Below, one piece after another: positions 15,102-23,839 of a stretch of 30,382 bases of DNA (position 1 is the stretch's first letter; each line of letters opens with the position of its first letter). Source of the DNA: Syntrophobacter sp. DG_60 (lineage in GTDB: Bacteria; Desulfobacterota; Desulfofervidia; Desulfofervidales; DG-60); NCBI GenBank assembly GCA_001304365.1, contig LJNA01000001.1, positions 1-30,382 on the forward strand, in the 5' to 3' direction. A program made the translations under genes and the position numbers. Below the pieces are notes generated by a model. The model saw only the letters and a program-made list of their open reading frames with translations. It had not been told where the DNA came from and did not search any database.

Positions 15102-17186
15102 ATGGATGAAAAACTTACATTCATTAGAAATATAGCACTCATTGCCCATGAAAGCGCAGGTAAGACAACACTTGCAGAGGCCATGCTCTTTTCTGCTAAG
15201 GCTACAGAACGCCTAGGCAATGTAGATCAGGGTACAAGTATATTAGATTACGAGCCAGAAGAGATCAAAAGGCGTATGACCATTAGCAGTGCCTTCCATC
15301 ATTACACGTGGGCAGATCATAAAGTAAATATCATAGACACCCCAGGCAATGACAATTTTCTTTCAGATACCATTATTACCCTTCAAGGAGCAGATGGGGC
15401 CATTGCGGTCATTGATGCCACAGAAGGTGTGAAATTCCAAACAGAGGAAATCCTTTCCTTCGTTGATAAGTTTAAACTACCGCTTCTTATTTTTGTTTCA
15501 AAAATGGATAAAGAAGAAGCAAATTTTTATGAAGTGTTAAAAGAAATGAATGAGATACTAAATAAAAAAATGACACCAATTTGTTTGCCTATAGGAGCAG
15601 GGAGTAACTTTTGTGGTATCATAAATTTATTGCCCTTGGAGGCTTGGATTTATCAAAAAGATGGTTCTGGCAAATTTTCTAAAGTTCAAATACCGGCTGA
15701 TTTAAAGGAAAAAACAGAGAAATACACTGAGAATTTAATGGAAAATCTGGCAGAAGTAGACGATACCTTATTAGAAAAATATTTAGAGGGTAAAAAAATT
15801 GAACATGGAGAATGGCTCAAGGCCTTACATCAAGGCAGCATTGACCGCACCATTGTACCTATAATATGTGGATCGGGTAAAGAAAATATAGGAATACATT
15901 TATTATTGGATATGGTTAATCATTGCCTTCCTTCGCCCATAGAAAAAGCTGGGGCAGAAGGTCACCATCCCCATACAAATCAGGCCATCAAGTACAAACC
16001 GGATATAAACGAACCACTTTCTGCCCTAGTCATTAAAACTATCTCTGACCCCTTTGCTGGCCGTATCAATATCTTCCGAGTCTTTTCAGGAAAGCTCTCA
16101 TCTAACTCAACTATAATAAATGCTACAAAAGGCTATAGGGAAAAAGTAGGACAACTGTTCGCCCCTGCAGGGAAGAGCCAAAGGATATTAGAGGAGGTGA
16201 AGGCAGGGGATATTGCTGCAGTAGCCAAGTTAAAGGCTACCCTAACAGGCGATACCCTCTGTGATGAAAAAAATCCTATTTTATTTTCATCTATCACCCC
16301 ATTTCCACCCATTATCTCCTTTGCAATCGAACCTGCATCTGCGGGAGATGAAGAAAAGATATATGCCTCCTTAGTGAAATTGTCAGAGGAAGACCCCGCT
16401 TTAAGATTGGAACGTAACATCCAGACTAAGGAACTTATTGCCTCAGGAACAGGTAGATTGCATTTAGAAAATACCATTGAAAAATTAAAGCGTAAATATG
16501 GAGTAGAGGTCAATATTGAAAAGCCAAAAGTTCCTTATAAAGAGACAATCAAAGGCAAGGCCAGGGCTCAAGGAAAATACAAGAAACAGACAGGAGGCCG
16601 TGGTCAATATGGAGATGCTTGGATAGAAATTGAGCCACTTCCTCGCGGTAGTGGATTTGAGTTTATAGACAGAATAGTAGGAGGGGTAATCCCAAAAAAT
16701 TATATTCCAGCAGTAGAAAAAGGTATTGTAGAAGCCATGCAAGCTGGGGTATTGGCAGGATTTCCTGTTATAGATCTAAAGGTACATCTAGTAGATGGTA
16801 GCTACCACCCTGTGGATTCTTCTGACATAGCCTTTAAGATTGCTGGCTCTATGGCCTTTAAAAAGGTATTTATGAAAGCCAAACCCATCCTTTTAGAACC
16901 TATTATGAAACTAATTATCACTGTCCCTGAGGAATGGATGGGAAATGTGATAGGTGATTTAAATGGTAGACGTGGAAAGGTGCTAGGGGTGGATGCCAGA
17001 GCGAAATATCAAATAATTAAGGCATTGGTGCCTATGGCCGAAGTGCTCACCTATGCCTCTGATCTCGTTTCTATTACTGGAGGGAACAGCTCATTTAATA
17101 TTGAATTCTCACATTATGAAGAGGTACCAGCCCCACTGGCAGAAAAGATTGTTGAACAGGCAAAACAGGAAAGGGCAGAAAGATAA
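15102..17186 (+). CDS. EF-G-like translation GTPase, divergent paralogue
   Basis: The 694-residue protein has all five EF-G domains. G1 is AHESAGKT (15-22), G3 is DTPGNDNF (79-86), G4 is SKMD (133-136). Canonical EF-G has DTPGH at G3, whose His activates water, and NKMD at G4; both are changed here (His to Asn, Asn to Ser), as in other EF-G II-type paralogues that often carry Tyr at this position. The domain III-V landmarks GRLHLE, RGQYGD and IPKNYIPAVEKGI are present. It may work in translocation with altered GTPase rate or in a specialised role such as recycling. A GGGAGG ribosome-binding site precedes the ATG. It lies directly upstream of rpsF. Confidence 0.9.
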   Translation: MDEKLTFIRNIALIAHESAGKTTLAEAMLFSAKATERLGNVDQGTSILDYEPEEIKRRMTISSAFHHYTWADHKVNIIDTPGNDNFLSDTIITLQGADGAIAVIDATEGVKFQTEEILSFVDKFKLPLLIFVSKMDKEEANFYEVLKEMNEILNKKMTPICLPIGAGSNFCGIINLLPLEAWIYQKDGSGKFSKVQIPADLKEKTEKYTENLMENLAEVDDTLLEKYLEGKKIEHGEWLKALHQGSIDRTIVPIICGSGKENIGIHLLLDMVNHCLPSPIEKAGAEGHHPHTNQAIKYKPDINEPLSALVIKTISDPFAGRINIFRVFSGKLSSNSTIINATKGYREKVGQLFAPAGKSQRILEEVKAGDIAAVAKLKATLTGDTLCDEKNPILFSSITPFPPIISFAIEPASAGDEEKIYASLVKLSEEDPALRLERNIQTKELIASGTGRLHLENTIEKLKRKYGVEVNIEKPKVPYKETIKGKARAQGKYKKQTGGRGQYGDAWIEIEPLPRGSGFEFIDRIVGGVIPKNYIPAVEKGIVEAMQAGVLAGFPVIDLKVHLVDGSYHPVDSSDIAFKIAGSMAFKKVFMKAKPILLEPIMKLIITVPEEWMGNVIGDLNGRRGKVLGVDARAKYQIIKALVPMAEVLTYASDLVSITGGNSSFNIEFSHYEEVPAPLAEKIVEQAKQERAER

Positions 17187-17249
17187 GCAGGGTTCTTGAC
17201 AAATAGTAGGAGCTAATATACCAACAAACTTATTAAATAGGGGATGATA

Positions 17250-17546
17250 ATGAGAAAATACGAAACAGTAATTGTAGCAGACTCAGAGCTTTCAGAAGCA
17301 CAATTGCAAGATCTATTTGAAAAATTCAAAAACATTATTGTTCGCTCACAAGGGCAATTAATCACCATTGAAAACTGGGGTTTAAAGAACATGGCCTTTG
17401 AAGTCCATCATAAAAGGAGTGGATATTATGTAATTCTTCAGTATTGTGGCGGTTCTGACATTGTACGTCAAATAGAACACAGTATAAAGATGGACGATCG
17501 TATCATCCGTTTCTTGACCATTAAGTTAGCAAATAAAGTAGATTAA
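17250..17546 (+). CDS. rpsF: 30S ribosomal protein S6
   Basis: S6 binds the central domain of 16S rRNA with S18. The 98-residue protein begins MRKYETVIVADSEL, contains GGQL-like RSQGQLITIENWGLKNMAFEV, ends IIRFLTIKL, and is of normal length. I prefer the ATG at 17250: AGGGG ends at 17243, giving a 6-base spacing, whereas the ATG at 17244 would touch it. Normally rpsF is followed by ssb, rpsR and rplI; here it is followed directly by rpsB, 9 bp downstream. A TTGACA at 17196-17201 is a weak promoter candidate. Confidence 0.93.
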   Translation: MRKYETVIVADSELSEAQLQDLFEKFKNIIVRSQGQLITIENWGLKNMAFEVHHKRSGYYVILQYCGGSDIVRQIEHSIKMDDRIIRFLTIKLANKVD

Positions 17547-17555
17547 GGAGGATTT

Positions 17556-18365
17556 ATGGCTTATTTAACCATGAAGGAGCTACTTGAGGCAGGTGTTCAC
17601 TTTGGACATCAAACAAGACGTTGGAATCCTAAGATGAAACCCTATATCTTTGGCGTTAGAAATGGTATCTACATTATTGATTTACAAAAGACCGTTCAAC
17701 TATTTAAAGCCGCTTATGATTTCGTGCAGGAACAAGTAACACAAGGTAAAAAGGCATTGTTTGTAGGGACAAAGCATCAGGCCAAAGAGTCAATAGAAGA
17801 GGAGGCAAAACGTTGCGGGATGTTTTATGTAAATAATCGCTGGTTGGGAGGTACTTTAACAAATTTTCAAACCATCAAAAAGAGTATTGAAAAACTGAAA
17901 ACACTAGAGGCCACCCTTGAGAATAGTTCTGATAAGTTACTAAAAAAAGAAGTGCTTCAAATTAAAAGAAAAATTGCCAAGTTAAATAAAAACCTAGGTG
18001 GTATTAAAGACATGGAGGATTTTCCTGGAGTACTCTATGTTGTAGACCCCAAAAGAGAGAAAATAGCTGTTTACGAAGCTAGAAAATTAGGACTTCCTAT
18101 AGTGGCCATTGTGGATTCTAATTGTGATCCAGATGAAATAGATTATGTAATCCCAGGCAATGATGATGCTATTAGGGCTATACGTTTAATCACATCTCGG
18201 ATCGCTGATGCCTGTTTGGAGGGAAAGCAGCATTATGAAAAAGAAATGGCCGCTGAGGCAGAAGGGATGGAGGCCAAAATAGAAGAGGAAGCGCCTTTAG
18301 TTACAGAAGGTGAGCCTTCAGTTACAGAAGGTGAAATATCAGCTGAACAGGTCCATTCAGAATAG
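17556..18365 (+). CDS. rpsB: 30S ribosomal protein S2
   Basis: S2 belongs to the head/body interface of the 30S subunit. [21 protein letters not shown] near the N-terminus and [12 protein letters not shown] are the family signatures, and [16 protein letters not shown] and [23 protein letters not shown] are also typical. The 269 residues include an acidic Glu-rich C-terminal extension with a duplicated VTEGE unit. The AAGGAGG ribosome-binding site is excellent. Followed by tsf with an 8-bp gap, the usual rpsB-tsf order. Confidence 0.97.
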   Translation: MAYLTMKELLEAGVHFGHQTRRWNPKMKPYIFGVRNGIYIIDLQKTVQLFKAAYDFVQEQVTQGKKALFVGTKHQAKESIEEEAKRCGMFYVNNRWLGGTLTNFQTIKKSIEKLKTLEATLENSSDKLLKKEVLQIKRKIAKLNKNLGGIKDMEDFPGVLYVVDPKREKIAVYEARKLGLPIVAIVDSNCDPDEIDYVIPGNDDAIRAIRLITSRIADACLEGKQHYEKEMAAEAEGMEAKIEEEAPLVTEGEPSVTEGEISAEQVHSE

Positions 18366-18373
18366 GAGAGAAA

Positions 18374-18994
18374 ATGAAGACAATAGATAAAATTAAGGAA
18401 TTAAGAGAAAGGACTGGCGTTGGGATGATAGACTGCAAAATGGCCTTAGAAGAAAGCAAAGGAGATATAGATAAGGCCATTGAGTACTTGAGAAAAATGG
18501 GATTAGCTAAGGCACAAAAAAGGGCAGGTCACATTGCCTCAGAGGGTATAGTCAGTGCCTATATCCATGGAGAAGGAAAAGTGGGTGTTTTAGTGGAGGT
18601 AAACTGTGAAACAGATTTTGTAGCAAAAACAGATGAATTTAAAAAATTTGTAAAGGAAATCTCCTTGCAAATCGCAGCTACTAACCCCATTTCTGTCAGT
18701 GAAAAAGACTTACCCAAAAAAATAATTGAAAAGGAAAGAGAGATTTATCATCATCAGGCGTTGAGTTCTGGTAAGCCTGAAAAGATAATAAACAACATTG
18801 TTGAAGGACGCTTGAAGAAGTTCTATCAAGAGGCTTGTTTATTGGAACAACCCTATATACGTGACCCAAAGCTTAAGGTAAGGGATTTACTCCATGAAAT
18901 AATAGCAAAGACAGGAGAAAATATTATTGTTCGACGGTTTGTGCGTTTTGAATTAGGAGAAAAACTATCTGTTCAAAATTCGGTGGAATTTTGA
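18374..18994 (+). CDS. tsf: Elongation factor Ts
   Basis: EF-Ts regenerates EF-Tu-GTP by promoting GDP release. The N-terminal UBA-like helices carry LRERTGVGMIDCKMAL, and the EF-Tu-contacting motif TDFVAKTDEF (Asp-Phe pair) is present. At 206 residues it is the short form typical of Thermus-like and many deep-branching bacteria, where the second core domain is abbreviated. Its stop codon lies inside the first copy of a 10-bp direct repeat flanking an intergenic insert. Usual partners rpsB and pyrH surround it. Confidence 0.96.
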   Translation: MKTIDKIKELRERTGVGMIDCKMALEESKGDIDKAIEYLRKMGLAKAQKRAGHIASEGIVSAYIHGEGKVGVLVEVNCETDFVAKTDEFKKFVKEISLQIAATNPISVSEKDLPKKIIEKEREIYHHQALSSGKPEKIINNIVEGRLKKFYQEACLLEQPYIRDPKLKVRDLLHEIIAKTGENIIVRRFVRFELGEKLSVQNSVEF

Positions 18995-19166
18995 GCAGAC
19001 ATTGAAAAATGAAAAGTGCAAAGTGCAAAAGTCAAAATTTGACAGATGACTATGATGGCGATAATGAAAGATCCAGTCAAAATTACTCTTCTCTACTCAT
19101 TCTGCATTTTTCAATTTGCATTCTGCATTTTGCATTTAATTGCTCAAAATTTGTAGATTTTGAGCA
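18988..19166. repeat. Mobile-looking insert between tsf and pyrH with 10-bp direct repeats
   Basis: ATTTTGAGCA occurs at 18988-18997 and again at 19157-19166, bracketing 159 bp that lack a convincing gene. The insert has TGCAAA-rich direct units at the left (GTGCAAAGTGCAAAAG) and their inverse (CTGCATTTTGCATTT) at the right, so it forms a long imperfect inverted repeat. The right end also holds a perfect 13-bp hairpin: AATTGCTCAAAAT, loop TTGTAG, ATTTTGAGCAATT (19138-19169). This looks like a MITE-like insertion with target duplication. Confidence 0.5.
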
Positions 19167-19186
19167 ATTATCGGAAAAGCTCTCCT

Positions 19187-19912
19187 ATGAAGCCAATTTA
19201 TCAAAGGATACTACTTAAAATAAGTGGAGAGGTCCTACTCGGAGAGGTCCCTTTTGGCATAAGCCCAGAGGTTTTAAAAAATATAAGCCAAGAGATCAGT
19301 GAGCTTATAAAAGAAAATGTCCAGTTGGCTATTGTCATTGGAGGCGGAAATATCTTTAGGGGGCGTCAAGCAAAAATCTTAGGAATAAACCAAACTACCG
19401 CAGATTATATGGGGATGTTAGCCACAGTAATTAATGGTCTTGCATTACAAGAAGCCTTGGAAAAGGAGGGAATGAATGTTAGGGTAATGTCCGCAATACA
19501 GATGAGGGCAGTGGCTGAACCTTATATCAGACGCAGGGCTATAAGACACTTAGAAAAGGGGCGTGTAGTGATCTTTGCGGCTGGTACAGGTAATCCTTAT
19601 TTTAGCACAGATACAGCAGCGGCTCTTAGAGCAGCAGAAATAGGTGCAAAGGTCGTCCTTAAGGCCACTAAGGTAGATGGTATTTATGAAAAGGACCCTA
19701 TTCAATACAAAGATGCTCATAAATTTAAAACACTTTCTTATTTAGAATTATTACAAAAAAGGCTTAAAGTAATAGATGCCACAGCAATCTCTCTGTGTAT
19801 GGACAATAAATTGCCCATTATAGTGTTTAATGTGACCATTCCTGGAAACCTTAAAAGGGTAATATATGGGGAGTCTATAGGGACAAAAGTGGGAGGGAAG
19901 GGTCATGATTGA
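19187..19912 (+). CDS. pyrH: UMP kinase
   Basis: PyrH phosphorylates UMP to UDP with ATP and is hexameric. [10 protein letters not shown] at the N-terminus, [44 protein letters not shown] and [13 protein letters not shown] are the amino-acid-kinase family motifs of bacterial UMPK. Choosing the ATG at 19187 gives 241 residues, the normal length; the TTG at 19160 falls inside the hairpin and the repeat and would add nine meaningless residues. It overlaps frr by 8 bp. Confidence 0.95.
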   Translation: MKPIYQRILLKISGEVLLGEVPFGISPEVLKNISQEISELIKENVQLAIVIGGGNIFRGRQAKILGINQTTADYMGMLATVINGLALQEALEKEGMNVRVMSAIQMRAVAEPYIRRRAIRHLEKGRVVIFAAGTGNPYFSTDTAAALRAAEIGAKVVLKATKVDGIYEKDPIQYKDAHKFKTLSYLELLQKRLKVIDATAISLCMDNKLPIIVFNVTIPGNLKRVIYGESIGTKVGGKGHD

Positions 19913-20462
19913 AGAATTATTTAATCAAACAAAAGAGGATATGCAAACTACTATTAAGGTTTTAGAAAGGGACCTGTCCAAAATACGGACAGGACGAGCA
20001 TCTGTTGCCCTTGTGGAAGAAATCATGGTAGAATATTATGGTAATCCTACTCCGCTTAACCAGTTGGCCTCTATCTCTATACCGGATAGCAGATTAATTA
20101 CTATCCAACCTTGGGACCCTTCCGTTTTATCTGCCGTAGAAAAGGCAATACTCAAATCAAGCTTAGGCTTAACTCCTAGCAGTGATGGAAAAAGGATTTG
20201 TATAAACATACCACCACTTACAGAGGAAAGAAGAAAAGAATTAGCAAAGTTAGTTAAAAAATTGGGAGAAGAAGCCAAGGTAGCTATCCGTCAATTGAGG
20301 AGAAAGGCCAATGATATTTTAAAAAAGATGAAGAAGAACAAAGAAATCACTGAAGATGCCTTTTATCAAGGACAAGAAGAGATACAAAAACTTACAGATG
20401 AATTCGTTGAAAAGATAGAAAGGCTTCTTTCTAAAAAAGAAGAAGAAATAACGAAATTTTAG
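19905..20462 (+). CDS. frr: Ribosome recycling factor
   Basis: RRF splits post-termination ribosomes together with EF-G. The 185 residues match the family exactly, with [23 protein letters not shown] at the N-terminal helix, [22 protein letters not shown], and the closing three-helix bundle ending in KKEEEITKF. The gene overlaps pyrH and ends one base before the ATG of the downstream SDR gene (TAG-ATG). In most genomes uppS and cdsA follow pyrH-frr; here putative sphingolipid genes do. A specialised EF-G upstream may be relevant to recycling. Confidence 0.96.
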   Translation: MIEELFNQTKEDMQTTIKVLERDLSKIRTGRASVALVEEIMVEYYGNPTPLNQLASISIPDSRLITIQPWDPSVLSAVEKAILKSSLGLTPSSDGKRICINIPPLTEERRKELAKLVKKLGEEAKVAIRQLRRKANDILKKMKKNKEITEDAFYQGQEEIQKLTDEFVEKIERLLSKKEEEITKF

Positions 20463-21440
20463 ATGAGTAAAATATTGGTCACTGGAGCCACAGGCTTTGT
20501 AGGAAGTCATTTAGTAGAGGCATTGATTAATAGAGGGGAAAATGTTTACTGTCTGGTTAGACCAAATAGCAATTTGAGGTGGCTAAGAAAATTGCCTATA
20601 AATTTAGTAAAAGGGGACTGTACAGCTTTTTCTTCGTTAGAATCATTGCCATCTGATATAGAATTTGTTTTCCACTTGGCAGGATTGATTAAGGCTAAGA
20701 AAAAAACTGCATTTTATCAGGTAAATTACCAAGGGACAGTAAATTTAATAAAAATTTGTCTAATTAAAAGGTGGCCTTTAAAAAGATTTATCTTTGCCTC
20801 TACACTAGCAGTTCATGGTTCTCCGTCAAATTCGGTGATTAAATCAAGTGACATACCTCAACCATTAACCCATTATGCAAAGAGTAAATGGCTTGCAGAG
20901 AAGGCATTACTTAAAGTCTGTAATAAGCTTCATGTAATAATCTTCCGCCCCACTGCTGTCTATGGACCTCGTGACAAGGAGTTCTTAGGCTATTATCGCC
21001 TTATTAAAACAGGATGGGCGCCCATTCTAAACCCTAGCGGAAAGCTGAGTCTATGTTATGTCCTAGATTTAATACAGGCACTAATAAAAGCCCTAAAGGC
21101 CAATGTGCCTTCTGGAAGCGTCTTTCTTATCTCAGATGGAAGGGCCTATACTTGGTTAGGGGTAGTAAAAACAGTTGCAAATCTACTTGGTACAAACCCA
21201 CATTTTATCTACTTCCCAAAGAGACTTACAAGTATTATGGCTATGGCAGCAGAGACGGTGTCTAAAATTGGGAGACAACCCATAATGTTTAGTAGGGATA
21301 AGCTGAAGGAAATCCTTCAAGATACTTGGATCTGTGATATTTCAAACAGCATGCATGGTCTAGGTTACCAACCTAATCATTCTCTAAAGGATGGAATGGC
21401 TGAAACAATTTCCTGGTATAAAGCTCAGGGGTGGCTATAA
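20463..21440 (+). CDS. Extended SDR, CerR-like (candidate 3-oxo-ceramide reductase)
   Basis: The 325-residue protein is an extended short-chain dehydrogenase/reductase with a Rossmann fold. GATGFVG at residues 8-14 is the NAD(P)-binding loop, and the catalytic motif YAKSK has Tyr138 and Lys142, with Ser/Thr in FASTLAVHG upstream. PTAVYGPRD is also typical of the epimerase/3-beta-HSD branch. In Caulobacter an NAD-dependent epimerase-type SDR, CerR, reduces the 3-keto group in ceramide synthesis. Here the gene abuts frr and precedes an SPT-like gene, which makes a CerR role likely. A hopanoid-associated sugar epimerase-type SDR (HpnA) is an alternative. Confidence 0.75.
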   Translation: MSKILVTGATGFVGSHLVEALINRGENVYCLVRPNSNLRWLRKLPINLVKGDCTAFSSLESLPSDIEFVFHLAGLIKAKKKTAFYQVNYQGTVNLIKICLIKRWPLKRFIFASTLAVHGSPSNSVIKSSDIPQPLTHYAKSKWLAEKALLKVCNKLHVIIFRPTAVYGPRDKEFLGYYRLIKTGWAPILNPSGKLSLCYVLDLIQALIKALKANVPSGSVFLISDGRAYTWLGVVKTVANLLGTNPHFIYFPKRLTSIMAMAAETVSKIGRQPIMFSRDKLKEILQDTWICDISNSMHGLGYQPNHSLKDGMAETISWYKAQGWL

Positions 21441-21445
21441 GGTCC

Positions 21446-22627
21446 GTGGACATCTTTGCAAAATGCCAGATATTTGAAGATCGAGTAAGGGCTGCAAAGG
21501 CCCAGGGTAGATACTTTTATTTTCGCACCATCCGCTCTGCCCAGGGACCAGAAATAATAGTAGACGGACGTAAAATGATTATGCTTGGCTCAAATAATTA
21601 TTTAGGACTGACCAGTGATCCAAGGGTAAAAGAGGCTGCTATAAATGCAGTTAAAAGATATGGTGTAGGTTGTGCGGGCTCACGCTTACTCAATGGCACC
21701 TTAGACCTCCATGAGGTTTTGGAGGAACAAATTGCTCAATTTTTTAAAAAGGAAGCAACTATAGTATTTTCTACAGGGATGCAAGCCAATTTAGGTTGCA
21801 TTCAGGCCTTAGTCACACAAGACTGTATGGCCATTTTGGACAAATTTGATCATGCTAGCATTGTGGATGGTTGCCGTCTTGCCTATGGTGCTTTTAAAAG
21901 GTATCCCCACAATAACATGGGCGCTCTAGAAAAGCTTCTAAAAAGCGAGCCAGAAAAAGGGAAATTAATCATTGTGGATGGCCTATTTAGCATGGAAGGT
22001 GATTTGGCTAAGCTACCAGAGATAGTAAACCTGGCTCGGGAATATGGAGCCAGGGTAATGGTAGATGATGCCCATGGCATTGGAGTAGTGGGAGAAAATG
22101 GGCGTGGTACAGCAGAGTATTTTGACCTGGAGGATAAGGTAGACATTATCATGGGTACATTTAGCAAATCAATGGCCACTATTGGGGGATTCATCGCCTC
22201 TTCCCAAGAAGTAATCGATTATGTAAAACATATAGGCCGCGCCTTGCTATTCAGTGCCAGCCTAGCCCCCCCACTGGTGGCAGCAGCCAGTAGGGCCATA
22301 AAGATCATACAAGAAGAACCAGAGAGAAGAGAAAGGCTTTGGCAAAATACCCATAAATGGCTAAATGGTCTAAAATCTTTGGGTTTCAATACTGGTGCAA
22401 GCACTACCCCTGTAGTGCCTGTAATTGTTGGGGATGCGGAAAGGACCTTTGAAGCATGCTATTATTTAGATCAAAATGGGGTATTTGTCAGTCCAGTAGT
22501 GCCTCCAGCGGTGCCGCCTGGGCGTGCCTTACTGCGCACCAGTATAATGGCTACCCATACAGAGGCCCATTTAGACAAGGCGTTAGAAGTCTTTTCAAAG
22601 GCAGGAAAAAAACTGGAAATAATATAG
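21446..22627 (+). CDS. Serine palmitoyltransferase-like alpha-oxoamine synthase
   Basis: PLP-dependent condensing enzyme of the SPT/AONS/KBL family that would join L-serine with a fatty acyl thioester to give a 3-ketosphinganine. MLGSNNYLGLTSDP near residue 46, the Gly/Cys-rich RYGVGCAGSRLLNGTLDLH, the His in KFDHASIVDG that stacks on PLP, VDDAHGIG, and the PLP-lysine motif MGTFSKSMATIGGF all resemble bacterial SPTs. AONS enzymes instead have GTLGKALG, which argues for SPT. Residues from VSPVVPPAVPPGRALLRTSIMATH also match the family. I chose the GTG at 21446 (MDIFAKC, a typical SPT start); a GTG at 21431 overlaps the SDR gene by 10 bp. Length is 393 residues. Confidence 0.82.
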   Translation: MDIFAKCQIFEDRVRAAKAQGRYFYFRTIRSAQGPEIIVDGRKMIMLGSNNYLGLTSDPRVKEAAINAVKRYGVGCAGSRLLNGTLDLHEVLEEQIAQFFKKEATIVFSTGMQANLGCIQALVTQDCMAILDKFDHASIVDGCRLAYGAFKRYPHNNMGALEKLLKSEPEKGKLIIVDGLFSMEGDLAKLPEIVNLAREYGARVMVDDAHGIGVVGENGRGTAEYFDLEDKVDIIMGTFSKSMATIGGFIASSQEVIDYVKHIGRALLFSASLAPPLVAAASRAIKIIQEEPERRERLWQNTHKWLNGLKSLGFNTGASTTPVVPVIVGDAERTFEACYYLDQNGVFVSPVVPPAVPPGRALLRTSIMATHTEAHLDKALEVFSKAGKKLEII

Positions 22628-22639
22628 ATGCTGCATGGT

Positions 22640-22700
22640 GAAGGGTACAACACGTAATGACAAATGGTAAAGTTTAAATGACAAATCAAGCCCAAAGTCC
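22640..22700. repeat. Degenerate AATGACAAATG-type spacer repeat
   Basis: Two related units, AATGACAAATG and AAATGACAAATC, lie 15 bases apart in the gap between the SPT-like and PAP2 genes, followed by CAAGCCCAAAGTCCAA. No gene fits the region from 22628 to 22786. Confidence 0.3.
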
Positions 22701-22786
22701 AAGTGACTAGACAGATGAGAGAGAAAAAAATTTACCTCTTTTGCTTTCTCATCGCCCCTATTTCACTTATTTTAGGGATTTAGATT

Positions 22787-23749
22787 TCATTTGATATTCT
22801 TGCCCCGTGGAATAAGATTTTCTATTCCACGGGGTGAAGATTTTTTAGAAAGAATTTCTTCTAAAACAGGGCCCAAATAAATGCATAAGGCTGCTAACAC
22901 TACACCAATAATCACATCAATTACATAGTGATATCGGCAATAGATAGCAGAAACAATTAGTAGTGAAGTTATAAGTCCATAAATGATTACATGAAATTTT
23001 CCCAAATGAAAGGCATAATAAACACACATCAAACTAATTTGGGTATGTGCACTAGGAAAAGCATCTGTCTTGTTGATCTCTATAGTGTTTAGGGTAGAAG
23101 CTATAAATTGTGCTAAATGAGCACCTCTATAAAGGGGTTCATTATGCATCAAGGTAAAGCGAGGCCCTATGGCAGGGAATAGTAAATAGCCTAAATAAGA
23201 CACATAGAACCCTAGCAGTAAACTAAAGAGTACTGTAAGGATGTGTTTGTTTTCTTTTAAGTAAAGGCCCACACCTAGGCATACAGGGAGAAAATAATAG
23301 GAAATGTATGCTAATTGCATAAGCTCAGTAAGCCAGGGCCTAATAAAACGTCCTATCCATACTGTAGGGTGGGCTCCAAAGAAAAAATAATCTGTTTTGA
23401 TTAAAATATAATCTATATAATGGGGATTGATATAAGGTATAATTTTCCCTAGGCTGTTAAATATAATGGGGATTAAAATAATAGGATAAATAAGGTGAAT
23501 AAGCCTAAAAGAAACTTGTTTTCTCTGTGGAAAGGGGATAAATGCACATAAAAATACCGCAACAAATAGAAATATATATAAAAAAATCAACGTTTTTGCC
23601 TCTGGTATTTTGGCATAAAAGATAATGCTAAAGCCCAGCAGCAGCATTAAAAAACATAAATTAAGTATATCAAATGGTGCAATATGGAGTTTTTTTGTAA
23701 GACTTTTCATTTTAATACTAATGAATAACAAAAAACCATAATTAGTCAA
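22787..23749 (-). CDS. PAP2/Aur1-like integral membrane enzyme
   Basis: The 320-residue protein has about six transmembrane segments and the acid-phosphatase (PAP2) motifs: FPSAHTQISL (PSAH at 232-235, motif C2) and CRYHYVIDVIIG (271-282, motif C3, with His and Asp). FPAIGPRF lies before them. The KX6RP motif of classical phosphatases is not evident, a feature shared with Aur1/IPC-synthase-type members that transfer headgroups onto ceramide. Its position opposite the SPT/CerR genes suggests a lipid phosphatase or headgroup transferase of a sphingolipid pathway. A start at the ATG at 23710 (MKSLTKK) is equally plausible. The last residues are encoded by an inverted repeat. Confidence 0.75.
   Translation of the reverse strand: MTNYGFLLFISIKMKSLTKKLHIAPFDILNLCFLMLLLGFSIIFYAKIPEAKTLIFLYIFLFVAVFLCAFIPFPQRKQVSFRLIHLIYPIILIPIIFNSLGKIIPYINPHYIDYILIKTDYFFFGAHPTVWIGRFIRPWLTELMQLAYISYYFLPVCLGVGLYLKENKHILTVLFSLLLGFYVSYLGYLLFPAIGPRFTLMHNEPLYRGAHLAQFIASTLNTIEINKTDAFPSAHTQISLMCVYYAFHLGKFHVIIYGLITSLLIVSAIYCRYHYVIDVIIGVVLAALCIYLGPVLEEILSKKSSPRGIENLIPRGKNIK
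22803..22834. repeat. 12-bp palindrome within the PAP2 gene end
   Basis: CCCCGTGGAATA and TATTCCACGGGG are perfectly complementary around an 8-base loop. It encodes the last residues of the PAP2 protein on the minus strand (PRGIENLIPRG). On the plus strand six T follow at 22841-22846, so it may terminate transcripts of the SPT-like operon. A REP-like repeat captured in the gene tail is another reading. Confidence 0.55.
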
Positions 23750-23780
23750 ATATCTCTAAAAAATGTCTTGCGATTACTTC

Positions 23781-23810
23781 TTGACATCCATTAAAAAATA
23801 GGTTTATCTT
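23781..23810 (+). promoter_or_regulatory. Promoter for the small membrane protein genes
   Basis: TTGACA at 23781-23786 with TTATCT or TATCTT 17-18 bases later. It lies between the divergent PAP2 and the 23840 gene; the GAGGAGG ribosome-binding site precedes the ATG. Confidence 0.45.
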
Positions 23811-23839
23811 CTGCTAAAGATTAATTTGAGGAGGGTACT

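Noticed and set aside
19009..19218. 69-codon open frame between tsf and pyrH
   Set aside because: It runs through the TGCAAA-rich insert and has low-complexity composition, with no ribosome-binding site; the insert explains it.
21883..22194. Minus-strand open frame inside the SPT-like gene
   Set aside because: It is the antisense shadow of a well-conserved coding region; its composition is not protein-like.
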